Positions 1-7,732 of a stretch of DNA of 25,947 nucleotides are shown one piece after another (within the stretch, counting starts at the first letter, position 1; every line of letters starts with the position of its first letter). The position numbers and the translations under genes were made by a program. The notes below the pieces were generated by a model. It was not told the origin of the DNA. It did no database searches and saw nothing but the letters and a program-made list of their open reading frames with translations. The DNA is from Sulfopaludibacter sp035551455 (GTDB lineage Bacteria; Acidobacteriota; Terriglobia; Bryobacterales; Bryobacteraceae): contig DASZMZ010000190.1 of NCBI GenBank assembly GCA_035551455.1, forward strand, positions 1 to 25,947, in the 5' to 3' direction.

Positions 1-5
1 CCTGC

Positions 6-107
6 CTTCCCCGGCGCGAAGCGCCGACACAGCCCCCAACCCCCAGCCCCCAACCCCCAACCCCTGTCTTCCCGATCCCCTGTCTTCCCCGGCGCGAAGC
101 GCCGACA
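6..107. repeat. 24-bp direct repeat pair with a hairpin core
   Basis: An identical 24-bp unit occurs at 6-29 and 84-107. Each copy contains GGCGCGAAGCGCC, a perfect 5-bp stem closed by a GAA loop. A shorter related motif (CCCTGTCTTCCC) recurs between and after the copies, around 62-73, 78-89 and 147-157. The pattern resembles a short intergenic palindromic repeat of the REP type, but no family can be named from one locus. Confidence 0.75.
33..64 (-). repeat. C-rich heptamer tandem repeat (G-quadruplex motif on minus strand)
   Basis: Four consecutive heptamers (CCCCCAA, CCCCCAG, CCCCCAA, CCCCCAA) are followed by CCCC. The minus strand therefore carries five runs of four or five G separated by 2-nt loops, a textbook intramolecular G-quadruplex pattern. 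It sits between the two copies of the hairpin repeat and upstream of the WG-repeat gene. Confidence 0.8.
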
Positions 108-110
108 AAG

Positions 111-146
111 CCCCGGCCCCTGGCCCCCGGCCCCCGGCCCCCGGCC
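111..146 (-). repeat. CCCCCGG heptamer tandem repeat
   Basis: A second heptamer array follows the hairpin repeat: degenerate units at 111-123, then three exact CCCCCGG units at 124-144. It is the GG variant of the CCCCCAA array at 33-64. The G-rich minus strand again has closely spaced G runs. No coding potential is seen in 1-198. Confidence 0.7.
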
Positions 147-201
147 TCTGTCTTCCCCATCCCCTGCTTTCGGATAGTTTGATACGATAGCAGGCGCTGT
201 G

Positions 202-1170
202 ATGCGATTGCTTTCCCTCCTTCTTTGCGCCGGACTTCTGGCAGGCCAGAGTCTGCTGCCGGTTAAGGTGAAGGGTAAGTACGGTTATATCGACCGAACC
301 GGAAAGCTGACAATCCCCGCTACTTTTGACGCCGCGCGGCCGTTCGCCGATGGCGTAGGCGAGGTGCGGATTCTGGGAAAGAACGGCCTGGTCGACACCT
401 CCGGGAAAGTAATCACTCTGGAAGCCGTCGACGAACTCGGCGACTTTGCCGGAGGGCTCGCGCCATTCCGTCGTGGGGATCTCTTCGGCTTTCTGAATCC
501 GGCCGGCCACGAGGCGATTCCACCGCGGTTCGACAGCGCGCAGCCATTCTCCGAAGGCCTAGCCGCGGTGCGCGTGAAAGACTACTGGGGCTACATCGAC
601 ACCTCGGGCAAAATGCGCGTGGAGCCGGCATTCGACAATGCCGGAAAGTTCAGCCAGGGACGCGCCCCGGTGCGGCCTCGGGATTCCGAGAAGTCGGGCT
701 TTATCGATCGGGAAGGCAAGCTGGCCGTAGCAGCCCGCTTCGACGATGTCGGCGAGTATCGTGCCGCCAAAACGGGACTGCGCGCCGCGGCCAGAGCAGG
801 CAAGCTCTGGGGCTATATCGGCGCGTCGGGAGAGACCGCCATCGCCCCGGCCTTCGAGCAGGCCGGCCCATTTTCCGAAGGACTCGCCGCGGTCGAGCAG
901 GGCGGCAAGTGGTTCTATGTCGATGAAGCCGGCAAGCCCTCGGTAAGGCCGGCGGTCAACCTCGAGGCTGCCATGCCGTTTTCCGAAGGCTTGGCGCGCG
1001 TACGCAGCCAGGGTCGCTACGGCTTCATCGACCGAAGCGGCAAAATCGTCATCCGCGCGGCTTTCGAGAAGGCGTCGGATTTCCACGAAGGTGCGGCGGC
1101 TGTTTCCGTAAACGGCAAGAGCGGGTATATCGATAAGTCCGGTAAGTACATTTGGGCTCCCAGCGAGTAA
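202..1170 (+). CDS. Secreted WG-repeat protein
   Basis: The N-terminus (MRLLSLLLCAGLLAGQ) is a signal peptide, so the protein should be exported to the periplasm or surface. The rest consists of about eight WG (KWG) repeats of roughly 35 residues plus a final partial one. Each has a [W/Y]GYIDxSGKxxIxPxFDxAxxFSEGLAxV pattern; good examples are at the start, middle and end. WG repeats form solenoid or beta-rich binding surfaces; no enzymatic function is expected. GTG at 199 directly precedes ATG at 202. I chose ATG because AGG at 192-194 is at a good distance from it. The next gene starts 3 nt after the stop, so the two are probably co-transcribed. The binding partner is unknown. Confidence 0.88.
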   Translation: MRLLSLLLCAGLLAGQSLLPVKVKGKYGYIDRTGKLTIPATFDAARPFADGVGEVRILGKNGLVDTSGKVITLEAVDELGDFAGGLAPFRRGDLFGFLNPAGHEAIPPRFDSAQPFSEGLAAVRVKDYWGYIDTSGKMRVEPAFDNAGKFSQGRAPVRPRDSEKSGFIDREGKLAVAARFDDVGEYRAAKTGLRAAARAGKLWGYIGASGETAIAPAFEQAGPFSEGLAAVEQGGKWFYVDEAGKPSVRPAVNLEAAMPFSEGLARVRSQGRYGFIDRSGKIVIRAAFEKASDFHEGAAAVSVNGKSGYIDKSGKYIWAPSE

Positions 1171-1173
1171 CAT

Positions 1174-1620
1174 ATGACAAGCGCAGACAGAAAAGCGGCC
1201 ATTTTGCAGGCCTGCAAGGATAACTTCGACAGTAATCAGGATTTCTGCAATTACTTCGTGCAGGCTGTCTTCCTAACCCTCACCAAAATCGTCCTGACCG
1301 GAACGGCTGACGAGTTGGTGGATTACTTCAGCGCCACTCCCAGCGGCTGGTTTCAGGTAACCAGGGAAGAAGGAATCCTGAAAACCGATGACGGCTGGCT
1401 GGTCCTGGCGGGCCTGAAATCAAAGGATCACCACGATGGCCGAAGCCACGGTCATCTTGCCGTCGTCGTGCCTGGGACCTTATATCACGGCAAATATCCG
1501 CGCGTCTGGTGCGGCGGCGGACCCATGGGTCAAAGCCAGGGCGACAAGACCGTGGGTGAAGTCTGGAACACCAAGGATCGCGACAAGGTGAAGTACTTCT
1601 ACTACTCGCTGTATCAGTAA
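1174..1620 (+). CDS. Small papain-like (NlpC/P60- or CHAP-like) cysteine amidase candidate
   Basis: 148 aa, with no signal peptide or membrane segment. Two motifs suggest a papain-fold amidase. Cys25 lies at the start of a helix (FCNYFVQAV), as in NlpC/P60 and CHAP enzymes. His94 lies in a strand motif (SHGHLAVVVPG) typical of the second catalytic residue of this fold. A conserved-looking tail (YPRVWCGG, then GDKTVGEVWN) follows. Such enzymes usually cut peptidoglycan peptides, but this family is not one I can name, so the function is inferred. Lacking an export signal, it would need a secretion apparatus, lysis or a cytoplasmic substrate. It starts 3 nt after the WG-repeat gene. By eye its base composition is less GC-rich than its neighbours, which would fit transfer. 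Confidence 0.6.
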   Translation: MTSADRKAAILQACKDNFDSNQDFCNYFVQAVFLTLTKIVLTGTADELVDYFSATPSGWFQVTREEGILKTDDGWLVLAGLKSKDHHDGRSHGHLAVVVPGTLYHGKYPRVWCGGGPMGQSQGDKTVGEVWNTKDRDKVKYFYYSLYQ

Positions 1621-1623
1621 ATC

Positions 1624-4581
1624 CTATTGGCCGCGTTTTCGGATGGTGGGCGTGGGCAACTCCGTCGTTGGTTTGGCCGCGGCGGTGGACGGGCGCACCG
1701 TGATCGTTACCGGGTCGCTATCCTGCGCCATGGCGAGTGAGCGGACCTCCACCACCTGCGTGCCGGGCAGCAGCGTATCCGGCACCTGCGCCTGAATCTT
1801 GCCGCTCGCCGTCTGCAGCAGCGGCACGGCGATATCGCCGAACGTGACGCACGAGCCTCCCAGCACGGTGGGCGGCGGCGTGGTGGACGCGGTGCCCGCG
1901 GCGGCCAGATTCTGTCCGCTGATGGTGATGAAGGAGCCCGGCTGAATGTTGGCCGTCCCGTCGCTGGCATTCACGATGGCGCTCGCGCCGGAGTTGATTA
2001 CCGGACGCGTTGCCGGTGTGGCCGGAGCCAGCGGAACCACACTCAGTCCAGAGAATGTGATGGCGTAGGCCGTTGTGGCGGCGGCATTCACCACCATCAT
2101 GCGCGGATTCGTGTTGAAGCGCGTCGTCCCGAAGACGCTGAACGCGGGATTCTCTGGCACCACGCCCACCAGCGTATCGGAGCCGTTGGCCACGTTCACC
2201 ATTTCCAGCGTGGTGCGCGAGTCGTCCGACGTCGCCGCCGTGATGCTGGTGCGGATGGAAGTGGTGAGTCGCAGATAGCTATTGGCATCGATGGGCGCCA
2301 CGGCGGCCACGTTGCGGGACGGCGTGATGGGTCCGGAAGCGCTAGGGGTTGCGGCGCCGCCCATGGTGCCCAGCGACTGATTCAGAATGAGCGTATCCGC
2401 CAGCAGGTAGTTGGCGCCGGGCAGCGCGCCGAGCACGCCGTAGTAGCCCTGAATGGTGGGGAACAGCAGGCGCGCGGCCACATACTGATCGCTGATCGAA
2501 TCGTACACGTAGGCGTTGCCGTTGCCGCTCATGGTCAGGATGTGGTCGTAGCCGGGCGTGGAGATCATGCCGTACGAAGGACCGTTGGTGGTTACCAGAG
2601 TGGTTGGGATCACGGTGCTGGCGGGACGGGGCAGGGCAGTCGTGCCGATTACCTGCCATTGCGTGCCGTTACTCATCAGGAACTGCAGGCCGAACAGGCC
2701 CATGGCGAGCGAGCGCGGATAAATGATAGCAGTGGTGCCGTTGCGCGGGAAGGGCGGGAAGACCACCGTGCCCACCACCTGCTGCAGGTTGAGATCGACG
2801 ATGCTGATGGATTCGCCGCCGGTGTTGCCCACGTAGAGAGTCGTGCCGTCCGTCGAGAGCGCCATCTGGTGCGGAAGCTGACCCACCGGAATCGGATTGA
2901 GGAACTTCAACTGCTTCGTGTCGAAAACCTCGATGCGGTTGTACCCCGAATTCGTGATGTAGACGCGGCCGCGTGTCTCGTCCAGCAGAATGTCCTGCAG
3001 GCCCTCATTGCCGTTGGCGTTGGTGGTGCCGGTGCTGCTGCTGTTCGGCGTCGTGGGTAGGGGGAAGATGAGGCCGCGCTGATCCGGATTGCGATAGTTC
3101 ATGTAGACGCGGACCGTGCTCGGCTGATTGATGGCCTCAGCCGATGCCAGCGTCATGTTGTAGGGTGTGCCCTGAAATGTGCCCGCGCCGGTCCACAGGT
3201 TGGTGCCCGCCTGGCGGACCACGCCGGACCGGCCCGGTTCCATCGTGAACGTGATCCCCGAGGGAGCCAGTCCACTCGACTGCTGGTAGACCAGCGCGGC
3301 GCTATTGGTGGCAGGCGTGACGCTGTAAGAAAGTTTGCCCTTGCCCAGATTGTTGATGGCCAGACTGCCGGCGGCAAGACCGTGATTGCAATCGTCCATG
3401 GCCAGGAACACGTCGGTGGTCTGCGGCGAAAGAATCGGATAGTTATAGAGGTTGCCGATGGGCAGATGGAGCAGGCCGGAATCGGAGAGGCCCCAGGCGT
3501 CGGAGCCGTTGGCCTTCATCACCATTTTGGCGACGATGCTTTCGGGGAGCTTGATGCCAAGCCGGATGCCGAGATTGCCGGGGTCGTTCACCAGCAGCGT
3601 GGAGGCGGTGGCGGGCGGCGCCGGGACGGTGGCCGGCGACGTATTGAAGGCGGCGTAGAGAGTGGCGCCGTCGGGCGAGAAGACGCTGCCTCCCACGTTC
3701 TGCACGGTATTGAAGGCGCTGGCGAACGGGAACGGGGCGTTGGCGTTATTTTCCTGCGCGATCACCGAGAGCGTCGCCATATCGAACAGACTGAAGCCGG
3801 CCATGAATTTCGACCCGTCGGGCGCCATCGAGAGCACGGTGGACTGTCCCGAAATCGTGCGATTGCGAAGGACGATGCCGGATGCCACTTCGTAGACGAA
3901 GACGTAGGTGGCGGCATTGCTCGGCGCGATCACCCCGACGATAAACTGGCCGTCCGGCGTGCGCATCAGTTTGCTGAGGAACGTGGTCTGCGGCCGGCCA
4001 GTAGTATTCTGCGCAGGCAGCGGCGCGGGCGTGGTGGGCAGCGCCGGGACGGTGACGGGCAGCACCTGCTGTCCCGAGGTGAGGGTGCTGTCATAGATCG
4101 CCAGCGTGCCCTGCGGAATGCCCGCGACCACGCCTGTGCCGTTCATCGCCACCAGCACGCGTCCATCGTTGCCGACTTCGACGCCTTGCGGGGCGGAGGG
4201 GAGCAGGACCGAATTCACTACGCGATTGGCACTGAGATCGATGACGTTGAGCGAAGTGTTGCCGGAGCAGGAGACGTACAGCCAGCTATTGTCCATGGAC
4301 ATGGCTGCTGCCAGCGGCGTCTTGCCCACCGCGATGGTGGCGGTGACGGTGTTGGTGTTGTAGTCGAAGACCAGGACCTGGCTGGTGGTGCTGTTGACCA
4401 GATAAAGCTGGTGGCGCAGTTCGTCGAGGACCAGGTCGGAGGGCGTGCCGCCGTTGAGGCGGACAATGTCGCCGAATGTGGCTCCGACGGTCTGCTGGGC
4501 CCGCACCGGCGGGGCGGCCGCCTGCCAGAGGGCTAGGGCAGCGACGAAAAGTTGAAGCCTATGGATACACCGATCGTTCAC
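1624..4581 (-). CDS. Secreted beta-propeller protein with Solibacter-type C-terminal domain
   Basis: 985 aa with a signal peptide (about residues 1-28, ending VRAQ). Residues about 35-400 carry YVTN-like propeller blades (DLVLDELRHQLYLVN, AAAMSMDNSWLYVS). A second set begins near 525 (DILLDETRGRVYITN, MALSTDGTTLYVGN). The last ~120 residues form the compact domain known from many paralogous Solibacter proteins (PVINSGASAIVNA, ISGQNLA, then IQAQVPDTLLPGTQVVEVRS). The protein is probably cell-surface or periplasmic and may bind ligands or other proteins; no catalytic residues are seen. The GTG start at 4581 is supported by GAGGA seven nt upstream. The gene ends 3 nt from the convergent amidase-like gene. 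Confidence 0.85.
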   Translation of the reverse strand: MNDRCIHRLQLFVAALALWQAAAPPVRAQQTVGATFGDIVRLNGGTPSDLVLDELRHQLYLVNSTTSQVLVFDYNTNTVTATIAVGKTPLAAAMSMDNSWLYVSCSGNTSLNVIDLSANRVVNSVLLPSAPQGVEVGNDGRVLVAMNGTGVVAGIPQGTLAIYDSTLTSGQQVLPVTVPALPTTPAPLPAQNTTGRPQTTFLSKLMRTPDGQFIVGVIAPSNAATYVFVYEVASGIVLRNRTISGQSTVLSMAPDGSKFMAGFSLFDMATLSVIAQENNANAPFPFASAFNTVQNVGGSVFSPDGATLYAAFNTSPATVPAPPATASTLLVNDPGNLGIRLGIKLPESIVAKMVMKANGSDAWGLSDSGLLHLPIGNLYNYPILSPQTTDVFLAMDDCNHGLAAGSLAINNLGKGKLSYSVTPATNSAALVYQQSSGLAPSGITFTMEPGRSGVVRQAGTNLWTGAGTFQGTPYNMTLASAEAINQPSTVRVYMNYRNPDQRGLIFPLPTTPNSSSTGTTNANGNEGLQDILLDETRGRVYITNSGYNRIEVFDTKQLKFLNPIPVGQLPHQMALSTDGTTLYVGNTGGESISIVDLNLQQVVGTVVFPPFPRNGTTAIIYPRSLAMGLFGLQFLMSNGTQWQVIGTTALPRPASTVIPTTLVTTNGPSYGMISTPGYDHILTMSGNGNAYVYDSISDQYVAARLLFPTIQGYYGVLGALPGANYLLADTLILNQSLGTMGGAATPSASGPITPSRNVAAVAPIDANSYLRLTTSIRTSITAATSDDSRTTLEMVNVANGSDTLVGVVPENPAFSVFGTTRFNTNPRMMVVNAAATTAYAITFSGLSVVPLAPATPATRPVINSGASAIVNASDGTANIQPGSFITISGQNLAAAGTASTTPPPTVLGGSCVTFGDIAVPLLQTASGKIQAQVPDTLLPGTQVVEVRSLAMAQDSDPVTITVRPSTAAAKPTTELPTPTIRKRGQ

Positions 4582-4684
4582 GCACGATTCCTCAAGGACG
4601 CGATAACTGTCTATGGTACATCGTTAAACCCTTTTCGTGTGTGGAAGTTGCTGCTGTACGCTCGCGGGAGTCGCGCACCCAATT

Positions 4685-5278
4685 CTAATTCAGAGGGATT
4701 TCGAAATAGAGGAGCTCTTTGCCCGACTCGGCTTCCGTGAGGCCGCTCAAATAAATCGTCGCTCCATTTTCCAGTTCCGTTTGAAAATAGAAGAAGCCGC
4801 TGGCCGTCTGGCCGGGCGGAAGCATCTTGGCGGCGAAGGCGCGGCCTTCGATTTCCCACGCATCCAGCGGATTCTTCTTCGTGCGGCCGGCCACCGGTCC
4901 GCGAGGTCCCACCAGAATCGGAGGACGGTCGGGACCTTTGGCATACCGGACGTCGCGGGCGCTGGTGGCGTCCACCCGGGCGTGGCGCGGACCCACATAC
5001 TCCACGCGCAGCGTTTCCAGACGAATGGTCTTCGTGCCGGCGTTTTTGATCACCACCAGGACGGGCAGGACGCCGTACTGGGCAGGCACCACTTTGCCGA
5101 ACGCCACCTTCACTTTGTCGCCGAACACATACGGGTCGGCGCCCACGGTCAGGGGCTCGGAAGTCTGACGGTGCGCCATCTCCTCCACCGGGGGAGCGTG
5201 GAAAACCGGCTCCTTGTCCGCCGCGAAGACGGCAGTTATACTCATGAAAAGAGCCAAACGTTTGAAAACAAAAGGCAT
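4685..5278 (-). CDS. Secreted hypothetical protein
   Basis: 197 aa. The N-terminus (MPFVFKRLALFMSITAVFA followed by AD) is a convincing signal peptide. The mature part is rich in beta-strand-like stretches (VKVAFGKVVPAQYGVLPVLVVIKNAG, then RLETLRVEYVGP), suggesting an Ig-like or similar beta-sandwich fold. I do not recognise a named family. ATG at 5278 is strongly supported by AGAGGA five nt upstream. The 5' end overlaps that of the divergent waaA-lpxK gene. It precedes the beta-propeller gene on the same strand by 103 nt, so the two exported proteins could share a transcript. Confidence 0.75.
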   Translation of the reverse strand: MPFVFKRLALFMSITAVFAADKEPVFHAPPVEEMAHRQTSEPLTVGADPYVFGDKVKVAFGKVVPAQYGVLPVLVVIKNAGTKTIRLETLRVEYVGPRHARVDATSARDVRYAKGPDRPPILVGPRGPVAGRTKKNPLDAWEIEGRAFAAKMLPPGQTASGFFYFQTELENGATIYLSGLTEAESGKELLYFEIPLN

Positions 5279-7619
5279 CTATTTCCTCTTCCGGATCCTG
5301 CAGGCGGTCGGGCTGCCCCTGCTGCTATTGTATTTCCTGTACCGCGCCGTACGAAACCGGTCCTACTGGCAGACTCTTCCGCAGCGTTTCGGCTTCCTGC
5401 CCCGCTCCTTTAGACAGACCGGTCCGGGTGCAATCTGGTTGCACGCAGTTTCGGTGGGAGAGGTGGTGGCCTGCGTCGAACTGGTGAGCCGTCTGCGGGT
5501 GGCGCTGCCGCATACGCGCATCTTCCTTTCCGTCTCGACGCTGGCGGGGCGCGCCACGGCAGAGCAGAAAATCGGCGCGCTGGCGGATGGCATTTTTTTC
5601 GCGCCGGTGGATTATGTTTTCGCAGTCCGGCGGGTGCTGCGCGCGCTGCAACCTTCGGTGGTAGTGGTGGCGGAGACGGAAATCTGGCCCAACCTCTTCC
5701 GCGAGGTCAAGCGCACCGGCGCCGGCCTCACGCTCGTCAACGGCCGCATTTCCGACCGCGCCTTTCCGCGCTACCGGCCCCTTCGCTGGTTCTTCGAGGC
5801 AGTGCTGCCGCAGGCCGATTCCGTGCTGGCCCAGACGCAGGAATTGCGCGCGCGCTTCCTGGCGTTGGGCGCTCCCGCGGAGCGGACTCGTGTGTCGGGG
5901 AATTTCAAGTACGATTTCGAGGCGCGCCCGGCGGCGGCGGAATCTCCGGTCGTGCAACTGATCGAGCGGCTGAAACCGTCAGGCGTGTGGATTGCCGCCA
6001 GCACCATGCCTCCGGCCGAAGCCGGCGACCCGGACGAAGACGATGTGGTGATCGCCGCCTTTCAGCAACTCCTGCAGCGCCATCCGGGTCTGCTACTGAT
6101 TCTGGTGCCGCGCAAGCCGGAACGCTTCGATGCAGCGGCGCAGAAACTGACGGCGGCTGGTCTCGCCTATGTGCGGCGTTCGCAAATGGACGGCTCGGGC
6201 GCGCCGCAGGCGCTGCTGCTGGACACCATCGGCGAATTGAGCGGTCTCTTCTCCGTGGCCAATGTGGTCTTCATGGGCGGAACGCTGCCGCATCGCGGGG
6301 GACACAATATTCTGGAGCCGGCGTTCTTCGCCAAGCCCGTGATCACGGGGCCGCACATGGAAAACTTCCAGGCTATCGCCAATGAGTTTCGCGCCGCCGA
6401 CGCTGTTGTGGAGATCGCGTCGGGCAGCGAGTTGGCGGCGGCAGTCCAGCGGATGCTCGCGTCTCCGGCCGAAGCGCGGGCCACCGGCGAGCGGGCGCTG
6501 GCCTGCGCACAGGCGCGCGGCGGCGCAACGTCGCGTGCTCTCGAGGAAATTCAGGCGCTGCACGGCCGCTTTCTTCCGCACTATCGTCCGGCAATGCCCT
6601 GGTACGCCGTGGCGCGAGCGCTCTCGTGGGTTTGGGTAGCGGGCGGACGGAGGCGGTTCGACTCGGCGCTGCGCGGCCAGAAGAAGATTGACGCTCCGGT
6701 GATCAGCGTCGGCAACCTGACCATGGGCGGCACGGGCAAGACGCCGTGCGTGCTGCGACTGGCCGAGCTTTTCAAAGAGCGCGGCCGCAAGCCGGCGATT
6801 CTCACGCGCGGGTACAAACGCGCGTCGCCGGAAAAGTATCTGGCGCTGGCCCCCGGCGCCGCGTCTAGCGCGCTGCAGACCGGAGACGAACCGCAGATTT
6901 TCATCCGGTCGGGCCTGGCCCCGGTCGGAATCGGCGCGGACCGGTACCGCACCGCCATGTTGCTGCGCGGCGAGTTCGATGTCGACCTGATCCTGATGGA
7001 CGACGCCTTTCAGCACGTGCGCGTGGCGCGCGACGTGGACATAGTGCTGGTGGATGCGCTGAATGGTTTCGGCGGCGGCGAAGTGTTTCCGGTGGGCCGT
7101 TTACGCGAGCCCATGGCGGCGCTCGCGCGGGCGGACATCTTTGTGATCACGCGAGCTGAAATTCCGGATTTGATTCCGGCGATTGAAGGCGTGCTGCGTG
7201 GCGCTAATCCGAAGGCGCCCATTTTCCATGCGCACGTGGAGCCGCAAGCCTGGGTGGATCAGGCCACCGGACAAAGCTTCGATGTGTCGCAGCGTCCCTT
7301 CCAGGCTGCCGCGGCCTTCTGCGCCGTGGGCAATCCGCAATCGTTCCGTCGAACGCTGCTAAAGCTGGGCGTGGAGCCGGTGAGTTGGACCGAATTCGAG
7401 GATCATCATCGCTACAAGCCGGCTGAATTGCGGCGGATCGCGGCCCAAGCCCTGACCTGCGGCGCACAGAGTCTTGTGACTACGCAGAAGGACGCAGTCA
7501 ATCTCTGCGACGATGCCGAACACTTGTTTGGAAGCGTACCTGTTTACTGGTTAAAAGTAGGAATGCGCATCGATCGCGAAGACGATTTCGTGTATGAAAT
7601 CATGCAACGGCTGATATGA
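5244..7619 (+). CDS. waaA-lpxK: Fused Kdo transferase (WaaA/KdtA) and lipid A 4'-kinase (LpxK)
   Basis: 791 aa from ATG 5244. Residues about 1-430 are WaaA: an N-terminal membrane anchor (IYFLFRILQAVGLPLLLLYFL), the HAVSVGE motif with catalytic Glu73, ETEIWPN, NGRIS, and GGHNILEP near 352-359 in the GT-B C-terminal half. From about 450 the protein is LpxK: a short hydrophobic segment, SVGNLTMGGTGKTP with the P-loop near 494-501, TRGYKR, and MDDAFQH near 586 in place of the usual DDGxQH. LpxK phosphorylates the lipid A disaccharide at 4'. WaaA then adds Kdo to the product, so the fusion joins consecutive steps at the cytoplasmic face of the inner membrane. The normal separate lengths are about 425 and 330 aa, so both halves look complete. 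A TTG at 5214 in the same frame would extend the N-terminus but lacks support. Confidence 0.93.
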   Translation: MKRAKRLKTKGIYFLFRILQAVGLPLLLLYFLYRAVRNRSYWQTLPQRFGFLPRSFRQTGPGAIWLHAVSVGEVVACVELVSRLRVALPHTRIFLSVSTLAGRATAEQKIGALADGIFFAPVDYVFAVRRVLRALQPSVVVVAETEIWPNLFREVKRTGAGLTLVNGRISDRAFPRYRPLRWFFEAVLPQADSVLAQTQELRARFLALGAPAERTRVSGNFKYDFEARPAAAESPVVQLIERLKPSGVWIAASTMPPAEAGDPDEDDVVIAAFQQLLQRHPGLLLILVPRKPERFDAAAQKLTAAGLAYVRRSQMDGSGAPQALLLDTIGELSGLFSVANVVFMGGTLPHRGGHNILEPAFFAKPVITGPHMENFQAIANEFRAADAVVEIASGSELAAAVQRMLASPAEARATGERALACAQARGGATSRALEEIQALHGRFLPHYRPAMPWYAVARALSWVWVAGGRRRFDSALRGQKKIDAPVISVGNLTMGGTGKTPCVLRLAELFKERGRKPAILTRGYKRASPEKYLALAPGAASSALQTGDEPQIFIRSGLAPVGIGADRYRTAMLLRGEFDVDLILMDDAFQHVRVARDVDIVLVDALNGFGGGEVFPVGRLREPMAALARADIFVITRAEIPDLIPAIEGVLRGANPKAPIFHAHVEPQAWVDQATGQSFDVSQRPFQAAAAFCAVGNPQSFRRTLLKLGVEPVSWTEFEDHHRYKPAELRRIAAQALTCGAQSLVTTQKDAVNLCDDAEHLFGSVPVYWLKVGMRIDREDDFVYEIMQRLI

Positions 7620-7647
7620 TTTCGCGGCATTGTTCTGCCCCTTACGC

Positions 7648-7662
7648 GAATTTCTGAAATTC
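7648..7662. promoter_or_regulatory. Perfect inverted repeat GAATTTC-T-GAAATTC
   Basis: Seven-base arms separated by one T form a near-continuous palindrome, 29 nt after the waaA-lpxK stop and about 35 nt upstream of the -35 box of the PEP-CTERM gene. The loop is too short for a terminator hairpin, so a dimeric regulator site is the better reading. The regulator is unknown. Confidence 0.35.
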
Positions 7663-7681
7663 TGTCCAAGCCTTCACACCT

Positions 7682-7696
7682 GGTCATTTCGTGACC
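7682..7696. promoter_or_regulatory. Inverted repeat GGTCA-N5-TGACC abutting the -35 box
   Basis: Five-base perfect arms with a 5-nt spacer end exactly one base before the proposed -35 hexamer at 7697. The position fits an activator or repressor operator for the PEP-CTERM gene. Five-base arms can arise by chance, so support is modest. Confidence 0.3.
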
Positions 7697-7732
7697 TTGT
7701 CGAAAATCGAGGTGCGCCCTTATCGTAGAACC
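7697..7732 (+). promoter_or_regulatory. Sigma70-like promoter, probably giving a leaderless mRNA
   Basis: TTGTCG (7697-7702) and TATCGT (7721-7726) are separated by 18 nt. The last T of the -10 box is seven bases before the A of ATG 7733, so transcription should start at or next to the start codon. This agrees with the lack of a Shine-Dalgarno sequence before that ATG. Inference from sequence only. Confidence 0.45.

Noticed and set aside
1..198. CRISPR array
   Set aside because: The repeats are only two 24-bp copies separated by low-complexity heptamers, with no regular spacers and no cas genes.
3382..4536. Long open frame (384 codons) opposite the beta-propeller gene
   Set aside because: It is antisense to a gene with signal peptide, propeller repeats and a known C-terminal domain. 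Its translation is rich in His, Arg and Gly without motifs, typical of a high-GC shadow frame.
7663..7732. Sigma54 promoter before the PEP-CTERM gene
   Set aside because: Some PEP-CTERM systems use sigma54, but a GG-N10-GC spacing is not present; the sigma70-like boxes fit better.
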